DNA of 64,000 nt, taken from Cantharellus purpuraceus. Lineage: Eukaryota; Basidiomycota; Agaricomycetes; Cantharellales; Hydnaceae. A model generated the notes under the pieces. It made no database searches and was not told the origin of the DNA. It worked only from the letters and a program-made list of their open reading frames with translations. The stretch is taken from contig JALBUN010000001.1 in assembly GCA_025174535.1 (NCBI GenBank), forward strand, positions 1,426,001 to 1,490,000. Reading direction: 5' to 3'. Position 1 is the first letter of the stretch; each line of letters begins with the position of its first letter. Position numbers and translations under genes: made by a program. Shown piece after piece: positions 12,295 to 22,837 of this stretch.

Positions 12295-13765
12295 TCAGCA
12301 TACATGTTTAATTTCGGTTCCATTCGCTACTCGCGGTCCTAAGTCTCTGCCTGCTGTACGCTCAAATACTTCCAACATGAATCCAAATAGATTTCGGGTT
12401 AGAGCTGGGTCCCAGCGCCCTTTGGAGGATTCATCCCGAATAAAAGCATGCTGTGCCTGTACCTCGAGGAACGAGCAGGGTAAGTTTCGATCTTCGAGCT
12501 CCTTACGTATTAAATCACGCCCTTGTCTGGGAACGTGAGTGTCCTAGGAAAATGCTTGGCATCTACGCCGACATGTCGAGAGATAAACGGCTACATACTT
12601 GCTTTCCAAAGATCATCTGGTACAGATAATCGTGAGCAACGTCAAATTCAAAAATAAACATGAAGACACACGACAAGTTCACCCTTGCCATTCAGATCGC
12701 CTTTCTTCACCCTCACGAGGGTGTCGTCGTTCTTGCCCTTGCCAAGAGTTGCACTATGAATGTCGGTCGCGAAGAAGCAGACAGAAGCCAAGACGCGAGA
12801 ATCGAAAGCAGCCTATTCACCCATCGGTGGTTGTGTCAGATAGCTCACCCTACTGTGTGACAAGTCAACCACAGACACATACCCGAAAGGCCTAACAAAA
12901 GCGCTGTGTCAGCGTGGTTTTGGTTATGCACGCTGCCAGTGGTTACCATACCAGATGTCCACCAAGACACATTCCAGTTGCTACGATCCTCCAGTATGAA
13001 TATATCAATAACAAGAAAGCTGCGTCACTTACCTGCAATTCGACCATTGCAATTTGGCAGTGAAACGAGTAGATCTACCGATAACGTCGCGTCCTAGCAT
13101 AATTGTTAACTTGAAGTCACAAGAACGATGGATAGACGGCACCTCATCGTATGCAGCTACTTCTTTTTCGACCTTTCTCCAGTCTCAGAAGATCATGTCA
13201 CATGTTTGCAAATATAGCGCACCTTGTACTTGTTGCCCCGGTCCGTTCCTGAAAGCAAGTTCAATGGAAAGGCATCATGAGATTTGCGACGGTATCTGAC
13301 CCTCCGTATCATAGGGAATGGGCTCAGGCCCTTCAAACTCATGGAAGCTAGAAGGACAAGCTAAAGGACGGTGAGACCATGGACCTACCGAAGAATTTGA
13401 GACTGATCTCACCCACTACATAACCATGGCTTGCAATTTGCCCTGCGAAACGTTCCACAGGGCCTGTCACTTGATAGATTTCACTTCATCCCATGTCATG
13501 AAATGATGCTACAGCGTCTTATCGTCTAATTTACCTGAAAACAACGACACCTAAACACCTTCAACATGATTATGAAGTCGTAACATGTAGAAGGGTCCAT
13601 ACCTGGAAAATTTCCCTGAGGATGATCAGGTATAACAGGGCTAATCACAAATATCCTTATTTTTGATCCATCTTTGCATAAAATGTCGTGGTGTGACTTT
13701 GAGATTAGCATCTGTCTTAGTGTCTGCGTAGATTGTAATTGAAACTCCGGTGTTCCTCTAGACAT
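12295..13765 (-). CDS. Dienelactone hydrolase-family alpha/beta hydrolase, 290 aa, 12 exons
   Basis: Leftward exons: 13603-13765, 13535-13550, 13413-13483, 13301-13360, 13223-13248, 13143-13172, 13033-13093, 12952-12980, 12883-12891, 12672-12812, 12599-12616 and 12295-12543. Introns are 49-70 nt and phases close exactly. Family motifs in order: KIRIFVISPVI, SEIYQVTGPVERFA, SSFHEFEGPEPIPYDTEG, ATGMCLGGHL (the G-x-C-x-G nucleophile elbow, catalytic Cys), FFATDIH, VMIFGKQDTHVP (acid) and QHAFIRDE (His). Dienelactone hydrolases open lactones in aromatic ring-cleavage pathways; the substrate here is unknown. The 9-nt exon encodes only AFR, and another exon is 18 nt. The gene is convergent with tef1, with 205 bp between the stop codons. 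Because no single exon is long, ordinary ORF scanning misses it. Confidence 0.85.
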
Positions 13766-14010
13766 TTAAGGCATGTCTAATCACTGAATACGGTCTTAGA
13801 ATATCGACCGTTTAAGATCTCATCTCTTCACCGATCTAATATTTGTTTGCCTGGACTAAGGGTCCATAACGGTGGCATGTTTCACAGCTAGAAAGGAAAT
13901 AATATCTTGCATCCCATCAGTTCTGATGCCTGAGACCTAATGCAAATGATACACAAGCCCGGTTTCTGCACTAAAACCCTGAATGCTAATCGCGTTGCGT
14001 GTCTTGTCCA
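13766..14010. other. Intergenic region between divergent hydrolase and pectinesterase genes
   Basis: AT-rich sequence with no gene seen. Together with the repeat at 14011-14158 it forms the shared upstream region of the leftward hydrolase (ATG at 13765) and the rightward pectin methylesterase (ATG at 14232). Confidence 0.4.
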
Positions 14011-14158
14011 TCGGCATGCCAGTGGTAATTAATATATTCAAAATTATCTTCCGATATGTTTCCTTCAAGTCATGGTTCCATCGATCGGCATGCCAGTAGT
14101 AATTAATATATTCAAAATCATCTTCCGATAGGTCTCCTTCAGATCATGGTTACTTGAT
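14011..14158 (+). repeat. Two tandem copies of a 74-bp AT-rich unit in the pectinesterase promoter
   Basis: The sequence starting TCGGCATGCCAGTGGTAATT at 14011 recurs at 14085 with only a few substitutions, through a TTAATATATTCAAAAT core, TCTTCCGATA and TCATGGTT. The second copy ends about 74 bp before the pectin methylesterase ATG. Duplication of the promoter-proximal segment, including its TATA-like core, could alter expression. Confidence 0.8.
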
Positions 14159-14231
14159 ATTTTTCCCAATTGTGATCCACGCGAGGTCTACATATACTTA
14201 CCCCCTCCAAGGGTGACGATCATAATTCAAT

Positions 14232-16056
14232 ATGGTTTGCCTCAGCTCCAACGTGCTTGTCACGTTTCTTGTCGCTCTTTTCGTCTTTCCTTCATCGCAT
14301 GTCTTGGCAAACCCCACTCTTCTGAAACGAGGATCTCGTACATCTCCCCCCCCTGGCGCAATTGTTGTTAAATCAAGTGGCACGACATCCGGGAAATTCA
14401 CGAGCATCCAAGCCGCAGTGAACTCTCTCCCAAACGACAGTTCTTCTCGCAGCATATTCATTTACCCTGGTAGGAATCATCTTAATCGTGGTTTGCTTCA
14501 ACCAATAGCATGTAATTTCAGGAACATATCATGAACAGGTCACTATATCCCGCTATGGACCTTTGACAGTATGTGCTCCAGGAATGCCAGCTTAGTCCAA
14601 GGAACCCTCACGCATTTAGATTTACGGGTATACCACTGACATAAGCCACTATTCAAGTAACTCTGTGACAATTACACACTCTGAGTCTGCCGGTGAGGCG
14701 GGAGATGATCCGAGTTCTGCTGTCAGCCAAAGATCCTCCTCATAGACCTGCATTGTCCTCACATATTTGGATTGCAGACTCTGATCGTAAACTCGGCTAA
14801 TTTCAAGCTCTACAACGTCAATGTAAAAAATACGGTCTGTCTCATCTCATTACATGCTTTGGTCAAACCCGTTATGTTCCGAAATAGTTTGGAAAAGCGT
14901 CCAATAATGGACAAGCCCTCGCTTTGAGTGCCAGTGCGACCAAACAAGGATACTACGCTGTCGCCTTATATGGCTACCAGGCTCGTGATAAGGTTCTCAT
15001 TTGGTCACTGGAGGATTAAATCATATGACAGGACACTCTACTGGCAGAAATAGGCGTGCAATTTTAGTGAGTATTCGCCTCCGTTCTACATCTTAGATGT
15101 GACTCGAACGCCTATCAGCGGAAGATGCTACATTGAAGGGGTAAGCTGAAAGCCATTCATGAGGAAAGCAAACTTAAAAGTACATATCTCTAGGCTGTCG
15201 ATTTCATCTTTGGACAGGTAAGTTCACGTATAAAATCGTTCTTGACTCCCAATAACTTGTCTGATGCACTTCCCTTGAAAGCACGGGCATGCTTTCTTCC
15301 AGAAGAACACGATTGCTTCCATCGCGCCGGGTTCTATCACGGCTAATGGGCCCGCTAATAGTAATGATGGGATATGTAAGTGTCTCCATCCCTGAGAACG
15401 CGCCGACTTGTGGACCTAATCCTCTTCATCAAACCCTGGCCGCAACCAGTCGTGATCAACAAGTCCAAAATCATTCTTGCATCAGGCGCTGCCCCCGGTA
15501 CCACTGGTAATAAGTACATTTCGTCACTAGGAGTGGTCTTAACGATATGACAGGTAATGTGTACTTGGGACGCCCATGGACCGGTAAGACCATTCGGCTT
15601 AACACCTATCGCCGACCCGATCCTCACTAACCTGATTCCTGATATGTCAGACACTGCCAGGTGCGGCAAATATGTCTATCTTTACGGTCTATATTCACGA
15701 GCAGAGAAGGGTTGTATACTCTAATTCCAATCTGGGTTCTCACGTCAATTCTAAGGCATGGAGTATATGGTCAACCTCTACACCCAATACAGATCACGTT
15801 CTGTTTGGAGAATATAACAACGCCGGTTTGTGACAAAGGCTTTCGGAATAAGTAATATTTCATGTATCAGGGTTGCTTTTCAGGCCCAGGGGCTTCAGGA
15901 ACTCGCGCCAGCTTTGCCAAAAAATTGACCTCAGATTCAGGATTTGGTATCGCCGACATTTTGGGTGCGAATTTACTCTCGTCACTTCATGTACGTGCGA
16001 CTCACCCAAAAGCAGGCTCTGATTACAGTACATGGGTGGATACCGGCTATATGTAA
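14232..16056 (+). CDS. Secreted pectin methylesterase (carbohydrate esterase family 8), 348 aa, 15 exons
   Basis: Exons: 14232-14469, 14522-14568, 14620-14721, 14778-14834, 14888-14980, 15032-15066, 15119-15140, 15194-15217, 15282-15375, 15450-15506, 15554-15583, 15651-15660, 15710-15825, 15884-15964 and 16016-16056. Phases close exactly. A signal peptide (hydrophobic run to about residue 26) and a LLKR Kex2-like site start the protein. Catalytic landmarks: GTYHEQV, GQALAL, YGYQ-DTLL (active-site Gln and Asp region), AVDFIFGQ (nucleophile Asp) and YLGRPW (substrate Arg and Trp); then NTDHVLFGEYNNAG and the terminal WVDTGYM. Pectin methylesterases demethylate homogalacturonan. The intron after YGYQ fits a GC-AG rule (14981-15031, 51 nt). 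The last exon is duplicated downstream. Confidence 0.88.
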
Positions 16057-16174
16057 CACTTCCTCTCCTTCGTTTCAGTCGAGAGGCAATTCAGCAGGCT
16101 CTGATTACAGTACATGGGTGGATACCAGCTATATGTAACACTTCCTCTCCTTCGTTTCGGTCGACAGGCAATTT
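16011..16174 (+). repeat. 82-bp tandem duplication of the pectinesterase terminal exon with its splice acceptor and 3' flank
   Basis: 16011-16092 and 16093-16174 are nearly identical, starting at AGCAGGCTCTGATTACAGTA. Each copy carries a splice-acceptor AG, the coding end (SDYSTWVDTGYM then stop in copy 1; SDYSTWVDTSYM then stop in copy 2) and 35 bp of 3' sequence. The second copy could serve as an alternative last exon and differs by a Gly-to-Ser change. Confidence 0.88.
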
Positions 16175-16999
16175 CAGTAGTCACTTTCCTTGGGTTACTA
16201 GTTGATGCAGGATTACATCTCTACATTTGTGAATTGATGCATTTATGGTTGATAAATTTGAATTGAGCAGTGAGGTGTCGTACAACTTGGATGACTCTCA
16301 GCAGACTATGGATATTTGCAGGGCATGGAAAGGCATATAGATTGGACTGTGACAAAGATTGCTGAAATCCAAATATATATAATCACCGCGTTTAAGTCCT
16401 AATGTGGTAGTAGTCTCAATGCGCGTGTACTGCTGAGATTAACTATTCTCCAGACTGCCTCTGAGCACTGGTAATCATTGCTTTTGAGTCTCCGGTCACA
16501 ATCCCTTTGGTCTATATATCTAAATAGGAGGATTGGGGTTGAGAAATATCACGAAACGACGGCAAGAAAGTGGGTTTAGATGCTTAGTAGATATACTACA
16601 AGCAAATATGCGAAATGGACAGCCAGAAAATGATACCACCCCTTCCTATCAGAGAATCGACCATATATATGATATTTGTGATTGCTTTCAGGCGCAAAGC
16701 AAACTTAGAATCCTGTAGTGCAAGTAGTGGGAAATCAACTCCGACAGTGTTACGGGCGCTAACAGGTAAGCGCAACTGTCCCCATCGTCAACGTCAACGA
16801 CAACAAAAGGTGAGTAGCAAGTGCAGTCCATTCAGTAGTTATGCGAAGGAGTGGGCGGAGAGAGCCTCTATTTAGAGATACTAGGCTCATTTCGGTCATT
16901 CTACCAATGGATTGACTCTGAAGTTTTTGGATGTCATTTCGTTTGCTTGCTCCACTGTTGCGAAAGACGCGCTTAACATAGTGTCGATATCAGGTCATC
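16175..16999. other. AT-rich intergenic region, no gene seen
   Basis: Short open frames only, with many stops in all frames. It contains the 3' end of the pectinesterase transcription unit and the upstream region of the eL32 gene. No motif worth naming. Confidence 0.45.
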
Positions 17000-17606
17000 A
17001 TGGTGGCCACTATTCCTATCGTCAAGAAGCGTACAAAACCCTTCAAGTGCGCAGCATTCTTGTTATCCATTGGACGTCTGGCTCATCTCCGTATGATTTA
17101 GGCGCCACCACTCAGATCGTTATCACCGAGTAGGAGAGTCATGGCGGAAACCTAAGGGTATTGATAACAGAGTACGACGTCGGTTCAAGGGCCAGCTCCC
17201 TATGCCGAAGGTTGGTGGTCATCTACGTCTAACTGTTTACCACTCAATATACCATGCGACTAGATTGGTTATGGCAGCAACAAGAAGGTATGAATGCACA
17301 GCGGATATATTGTTTGCTTCTTATATACTATGTGACTACAGACTCGCCACCACATGCCGAATGGTTTGAAGAAGTTGCTCGTCAACAACGTACGAGATGT
17401 GGATTTGCTTTTGATGCACAATAAAAGCTTTGCTGCTGAAATCGCACATGGCGTGAGCAGCCGCAATCGGATTACTATCCTTGAAAGGTGTGTTGCGTTG
17501 TCTATATATCATTTCTCGATGAAACCTACAGTTGCGGATAACTAGGGCAAAGGCGTTGGGCGTGAAGGTCACCAACCCCGCTGCTCGCTTGCGGTCGGAG
17601 GAGTAG
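17000..17606 (+). CDS. rpl32: 60S ribosomal protein eL32, 128 aa
   Basis: Exons 17000-17046, 17102-17210, 17264-17287, 17342-17487 and 17546-17606; introns of 53-58 nt; phases close exactly. The product starts [16 protein letters not shown], continues with [36 protein letters not shown] and [13 protein letters not shown], and ends PAARLRSEE, matching eL32 along its full length (about 130 aa). It is a component of the large ribosomal subunit. The third exon is only 24 nt. The gene is intact. Confidence 0.96.
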
Positions 17607-18617
17607 TTTGTCGATGGCTATTGATTTGTGCATTGCCTTCCATGCTACGCCATATTTTCCACATGCAATCATGATCAAGCATAATCTTCTACATCAAACG
17701 TCCTTTGTGAATGTTCTGGACCGTACACCAGACAGCTCGATAATGAATAAGGCAAGAATGTAATTATAGGTGAGCAATGGAAATGGAAGAGGCAGGAGCA
17801 TCGTCTGTCAACGCTAGGGTATCTTTCACTTTAACACCTCATGAGCAATGGAGAAAATATAATTAGTTAATGCTCTCGTTGATGTGGTCAAAGGCACGAC
17901 TGTGATATCGGAACAGCAAGAAGTCAGTGAATACTGTTCATTAATGGTACCACATTTCGTCTGATGAAACTGCATATTTCCGCCAGAGGGATCGAAAGTA
18001 ATTCAGTAAGATCCACCTGCGTTGGAAGAAGTTCGTTACAGTGAAATATCGTTAGCTTTTTTTCGTAGAACCTTAGCACCAGCAAGCACTGTAATGCTCT
18101 CAACTTTCACCGAAACATCCGCCCTCTCAGGTTCTCACTGAGCTTATGTAACCAATAGAATACAGGAAGGGTGTCTAAACTATCGTCCCGTATTCCAGAG
18201 GATTCACAGAATATTATTCCAACTGGGGAAGATAATAGATCTCCTACGCATTTCCTTACTGCAGGTGGGCAAAGCCAACATGAAGCATGATGTGGTAGCA
18301 ATACTCACAGCGTAAGACAAGAGTCGTCCTCCATCCATTTATTCTTGGTAATAGTACTATTCTGTCCCCGTGGTGAAACCAAATTCATACTGTAACTATT
18401 ACCAGTGCGATTGATTATACGAATTTCACACCAAAGGAGGGGCGGAGCTAGCCGTTTCATCGGGCCTCGGCTGAGCTAAGCAGCTGTAAAGTCTCTCGAA
18501 GTGACTCGAATATAGCTATTGCTCACCGCCAAATCCTTCAAGAACCTCAAGGTGCTGCTCACTCTTTTGACAAGTCTAGCTTGCCCTAACGTTGTCTCTT
18601 GTCTCTTATAGACCGTC
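17607..18617. other. Intergenic region, no assignable gene
   Basis: About 1 kb of AT-rich sequence. A leftward 64-codon frame at 18107-18301 is open but carries no recognised motif. Pyrimidine-rich sequence just before 18618 (18570-18610) is likely the uL13 gene's leader. Nothing else is supported. Confidence 0.4.
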
Positions 18618-19394
18618 ATGGCCACCTTCTCCTCCCAGCCGATCGTTATTGACGGCAAGGGCCACTTGCTGGGCCGTCTAGCGTCCATAATTTCCAAACA
18701 GATCCTTTCGGGCCAGAAGATTGTTGTCGTGCGCTGCGAGGAGATCAACATTAGTGGTAGCTTCTTCCGAAACAAGGTATTTGCCTTCATTATCCCATTC
18801 TTTCAAACACTGACAATAACTTGACTCGCGTCTCTCTTTCAGCTGCGTTACCACAATTTCCTCCACAAACGGCACATTGTCAACCCTAAAAAATCTGGCC
18901 CCTTCCATCATCGTGCACCATCCAAGATCCTCTTCAGAGCCATCCGTGGAATGACTCCACACAAGTCGGCGCGTGGTGCTGCCGCCCTTGAGAGGTTGAA
19001 ACTCTTCGAAGGCGTTCCTCCACCTTACGACAGGAAAAAGCGGATGGTGGTGCCGGAGGCGTTGAGGGTCTTAAAGTTGAAACCTGGCAGGAAGTACTGT
19101 ACAGTTAAGGTTTGTTGCCCGCACATCTGCGCGGTTATTATATCTATTGACTTGGCTATATAGCGGTTGTCTCATGAGGTTGGTTGGGGATACAAGGATG
19201 TTGTTGATCGTCTTGAGGAGAAGAGAAAGCTCAAGGCCAAGGCCTTCCATGAGCGCAAGGTATATTTGACCCAGATGTCACAACGATCCCCGTCAATTCT
19301 GACATTTGTTCAGGTCACAGCACTCAAGCTGCGTCAAAAAGCCACCGTCGACCAAGCGTCGTCATACGAGAAGCTTACCCAGCTCGGTTATTAG
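18618..19394 (+). CDS. rpl16: 60S ribosomal protein uL13 (L13a/L16), 200 aa
   Basis: Exons 18618-18776, 18843-19109, 19164-19259 and 19314-19394, with introns of 66, 54 and 54 nt. The product starts [20 protein letters not shown] and holds the family signatures [25 protein letters not shown] and [20 protein letters not shown], ending YEKLTQLGY. Length and sequence match cytosolic uL13 of fungi. The gene is intact. Confidence 0.96.
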
Positions 19395-19602
19395 ATCTGG
19401 TTAACATTTCACATCTTCTATGACCTTGCTCCGCTATGTTCTATGACACGTCCGCGAAGCGTGCACATGTAACCCATCCCATGTGTTATGGTGCAGGGCT
19501 TTGAAAATTTGCTTTCTCGTTTGATGTATTGAAAGTCAGTCAGTCGGGGTGAACCGAGCGATAACAGATCACTGAAGTTGAAATTGTGCTTTGTTGGTTG
19601 AA

Positions 19603-20712
19603 ATGATTGAGAAGATCTACATTGCCCGCCATGGTCAGTGACCATCCACATCCCTGAGCCGTGACTTTGTGTACAAGACATGGCTTTGCTATCCACACAG
19701 GTTTCAGATTAAATTGGATCACAACTACTTGGTAAGACTTCCAAGCCTCTCTTCCTCGTCGTGCTGAAGTTAGTAGGGTGAGTCCAACAGGCACGCCTCG
19801 AGATCCTCCCTTGTCTGTATATGGAGAGGTAATGATAATGCGTCGTTTGTGAAACTCATTAATGATGTTCATCGCATGATCAGCGACAGGCGAGAGAACT
19901 AGCCAATTACTTTGCATCCTTGCCTCCAGAGGATCGGCCGACTGCGATATTCTCCTCGCCATATTGTTAGTCTTAGAACGCCAGCAGCGTCATCATGCAT
20001 TGATCCACTGGAATTTTATAGATCGTTGTCTGCAGACTTCCACCCCCGTCGCAGCATCTCTCGACCTTCCCGTCTATGTCGACAACGGGCTTTCTGAGTG
20101 GTACACACCTGTGAAACCAGGCACTGGCCTGCACCCGATACCACCTTCAGCTGAAACGCTCTCTACATCCTTTCCTGCTCTGCGCATAGATGCAGCCGCA
20201 TGGCAGCCGACCTGGGTGCCCTCGCGCAAAGGCGAGACCGTCGAGCAAGTGCATAACCGCTGCCAGAGCTTCCTCCGCGCGTTTTTGCCCCGCGTAGAGC
20301 AGCTCGATGGCAAAAGACACAAGACGATTTTGCTTGTATCGCACGCCGCCACTGTAATCGCACTCACACGAGAGTTGCTCGGGGACAGGAGCTTGTCCAT
20401 GCGTGCCGCATGTTGTTCGCTCACGACAGTTGTCAGACCACCACAACATCATGCGCAGGCGGTAGGTGTATGGCAGGCTCGGGGCTTGGGTGAAGGAGGT
20501 TTTCTAGAAGGCGGACTAGAAAGAAGTTGGGGCTTCGAGGACGTTGAATTAGAGTATCACCAAGTGCGTCACTTTCACACCAGGCATGCTTGACGCTGAT
20601 ATTTACTTCAACGTTTGTCTAGGTCGTAGAGGAGTCGGGAGTGTATGGAACAGAGGGTGAGGTAGAGGAGCACGTCGGCTTACAAATAACTTCGCCGACC
20701 TCAAAGATATGA
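19603..20712 (+). CDS. Histidine-phosphatase-superfamily protein related to TFIIIC tau55 (Tfc7), 275 aa
   Basis: Exons 19603-19633, 19701-19731, 19777-19828 (an acceptor at 19773 is an alternative), 19884-19965, 20022-20563 and 20623-20712. The phosphoglycerate-mutase-like fold is shown by the first catalytic motif IARHGFRLNW near residue 8, TAIFSSPYYRCLQTS, GLSEWYTPVKPGTGLHP, and the second histidine motif LLVSHAATVIAL. This combination with an early R-L-N-W is typical of fungal cytosolic homologues of the tau55 subunit of TFIIIC; whether this one works in Pol III transcription or as a free phosphatase cannot be told. The C-terminal exon is acidic. The gene is intact, 209 bp downstream of uL13. 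Confidence 0.83.
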
Positions 20713-21275
20713 TGCCTTTAGACTGGCCTGGGGACACAGTTCCCCAGATAGATTCATGGTTACATCTCTTATTAGACGGTCACACAACTTGATACCTCAT
20801 AGACATGTCGGTTCTGAGTCTGACATACATTTTGTTCTGCCGCTATTCTAGGAGTTAAACGAATCAGCCCTGTGAGTAGCAGCGAGTACTATGGAACCGG
20901 GGTGGAGCGGTATTGGGGGAGCATGGACCGACAAGGGCAGTAGTAGTAAGGCGAAGGCGAAGATGACACTGACAACGGATATGGACGGGAGGACAGAGCG
21001 GGGCTATAGACGGCAAGAAGGTGGCGGGTGTTCGGATTTACTGACGATAAAAGGAGGACACGACGTATGCGTTCTCCGTGAAAGAAAGATAAAGCATGGG
21101 GGGTGGCAGCACCGCCATGAAGAGTGTGGTCGGATGCGACGGCCAAGAAATCACAAAAAGTACGGGGTCCAGATACCCGTCAATCGAAGCAGCAGTATGG
21201 AGTCGGTCGAGTAAGATTGTCCAGGTATGGTAGTAAGATAATGTGTAATGCTACCCTAGTGAAAGGGTTGCGTGT
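20713..21275. other. Convergent intergenic region
   Basis: Lies between the phosphatase-like gene (stop at 20712) and the leftward KH gene (stop at 21278). The purine-rich segment 20890-21200 gives long open frames on both strands with no motif; I take these as composition artefacts. Confidence 0.4.
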
Positions 21276-22445
21276 TCATTCCTGAACTTCGGCGCCTCCC
21301 TCTCTCCCAACCCTCCTCTCTTTCTCCATTTCCAGCTGATTGTAGAGCAAGAACAGAGCCTTCTCGTTAGCCTCGGACGTTCCAATTATTGTGAACATCC
21401 TTTCACCAGTTTCGTCGTGCGGGGTCTTGGCGATACTAATCTTAGATCCAGACAGACGACGAATTTCGGTGATCTTGGTGCCGCTGCGGCCGATGATGCA
21501 ACCAACCATGTCAGAAGGGATGGAGATGTTTTGGGTACGAAGATTGGCAGAAGGAGAAGTCGGGGAGCCGAGTCCATTGGCACCGGTAGGCGAAGGCGAG
21601 CGATGGGCTGAGCTACCTACCAGATGAAGGTCCCCATTAGAACGACGCGTGGCGCCAGCCAGGGCGCCGGACGGGGCATACGCGTTGCTGGTCCTCCTAC
21701 CGCCGTGACCTCGTTCCCTCTCCTCGCTTGCCCCTGGATGGAATAGCACGGTCCCAACACCTCTTTCCCAGTCTTCGAGAAGGCACTTGCCGATTTCCTC
21801 GATGGCACGACCAATGCTATCTGCAGTACCCTGAACGACGACGATGCGTTCAGTGGATTGGGGCAGCATCTCCTTCTCGGCGACCATGCGGGCGCCTGAG
21901 CCATCCTGAATAGCTTTGATTTTAAGACCGTTACGACCGATGATCGTCCCCATAAGGTTGTGGGAGATCAAGAGACTGATAGATGTGTTGACAGAGCCGT
22001 TGGGAGAAGTGGGGGTTGTCGGCGTTGGTGAAGGAGGGGCGTTAGCGAGGAGTTGGTTGATTATGAGAGTATACGCCTGAAAAAGCGGTTTGGGAAAATG
22101 ATCAAGAATGAAAGGAAAGCATACTTTGGAGACGGCCTCGACGGTTCCGCTGACGCTGAGAACACGCTCGTGCACGCCGGGGACGACTTTACTGACGCCG
22201 GCCTTGACGCCACTCTGGTCTCTTATGTCGGCGACGTTTTTGCCGCCTTTGCCGATAATGATTCCAGCTTCCTTGGTGGTGACGAGGGCGCGAAGAGTCA
22301 GAGTGTCGTTTGGAGAAGGAGAACCAGAACGAGAACCGGGCGGAGAACCTGGAAAAGGGTGAGAAGAGGGGTAGGATGAGTAGGAAACAAATTTCATGCC
22401 TTGATGAGCGGGCTCACGAGGGGGGGATGAGGGGGGAGAGGGCAT
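21276..22445 (-). CDS. Triple KH-domain RNA-binding protein (PCBP/Rnc1/Pbp2-like), about 373 aa
   Basis: Leftward from ATG 22445 to TGA at 21276-21278. Three KH domains are visible, each with its GxxG loop: IIIGKGGKNVADIR (KH1), TIIGRNGLKIKAIQ (KH2) and CIIGRSGTKITEIR (KH3). Pro/Ser-rich linkers separate them, and the N-terminus is Pro/Ser-rich. The best splice model removes 22077-22124 (48 nt, GTATGC to TTTCAG), which falls within KH1; this intron is a multiple of three with no stop, so retention adds 16 residues. The frame is also open upstream of 22445 but lacks an earlier ATG. Rnc1/Pbp2-type proteins bind C-rich or AU-rich mRNA and control its stability or localisation. Confidence 0.85.
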   Translation of the reverse strand: MPSPPSSPPREPAHQGMKFVSYSSYPSSHPFPGSPPGSRSGSPSPNDTLTLRALVTTKEAGIIIGKGGKNVADIRDQSGVKAGVSKVVPGVHERVLSVSGTVEAVSKVCFPFILDHFPKPLFQAYTLIINQLLANAPPSPTPTTPTSPNGSVNTSISLLISHNLMGTIIGRNGLKIKAIQDGSGARMVAEKEMLPQSTERIVVVQGTADSIGRAIEEIGKCLLEDWERGVGTVLFHPGASEERERGHGGRRTSNAYAPSGALAGATRRSNGDLHLVGSSAHRSPSPTGANGLGSPTSPSANLRTQNISIPSDMVGCIIGRSGTKITEIRRLSGSKISIAKTPHDETGERMFTIIGTSEANEKALFLLYNQLEMEKERRVGREGGAEVQE

Positions 22446-22837
22446 GGGGAACAGAGAAGAAGAGGTGGGGGAGGTAAGGGAGGAACGCGGCAAGGAGGTA
22501 AGGGGCGGGCAGACGTGCAACTGGTTCAGACTGAAGATTTGAGCGGACCTTGAATCTGCCCCAGGTGCCCCCACAACTCGCCGTCCCACTGTCCGCCGTC
22601 CCACTCGCCTGCTAGTCTGCAACTCCTATATGCCTTTATCAATGTTCCGCCCATGCATCTCCTTCGCGAGGATAGGATATCTCTATCTCAGCACCGTCCT
22701 TACTTTCTTTCCTGGGCGCCCTAATACCATCTGGCGCTGATTTTGACACGAGCACCGACATCGTGTTGGATCAATCAACCACACGGTGACTTTATTGTAC
22801 GAAGAAGCTTTCAAGTCTGTCAGTCACCCTAAGCGTA

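Noticed and set aside
20890..21215. 107-codon frame in the convergent region
   Set aside because: Purine-rich DNA open on both strands, no domain, no codon structure.
21276..22622. KH protein starting at 22622
   Set aside because: The codon there is TTG, not ATG; the first ATG in frame is 22445.
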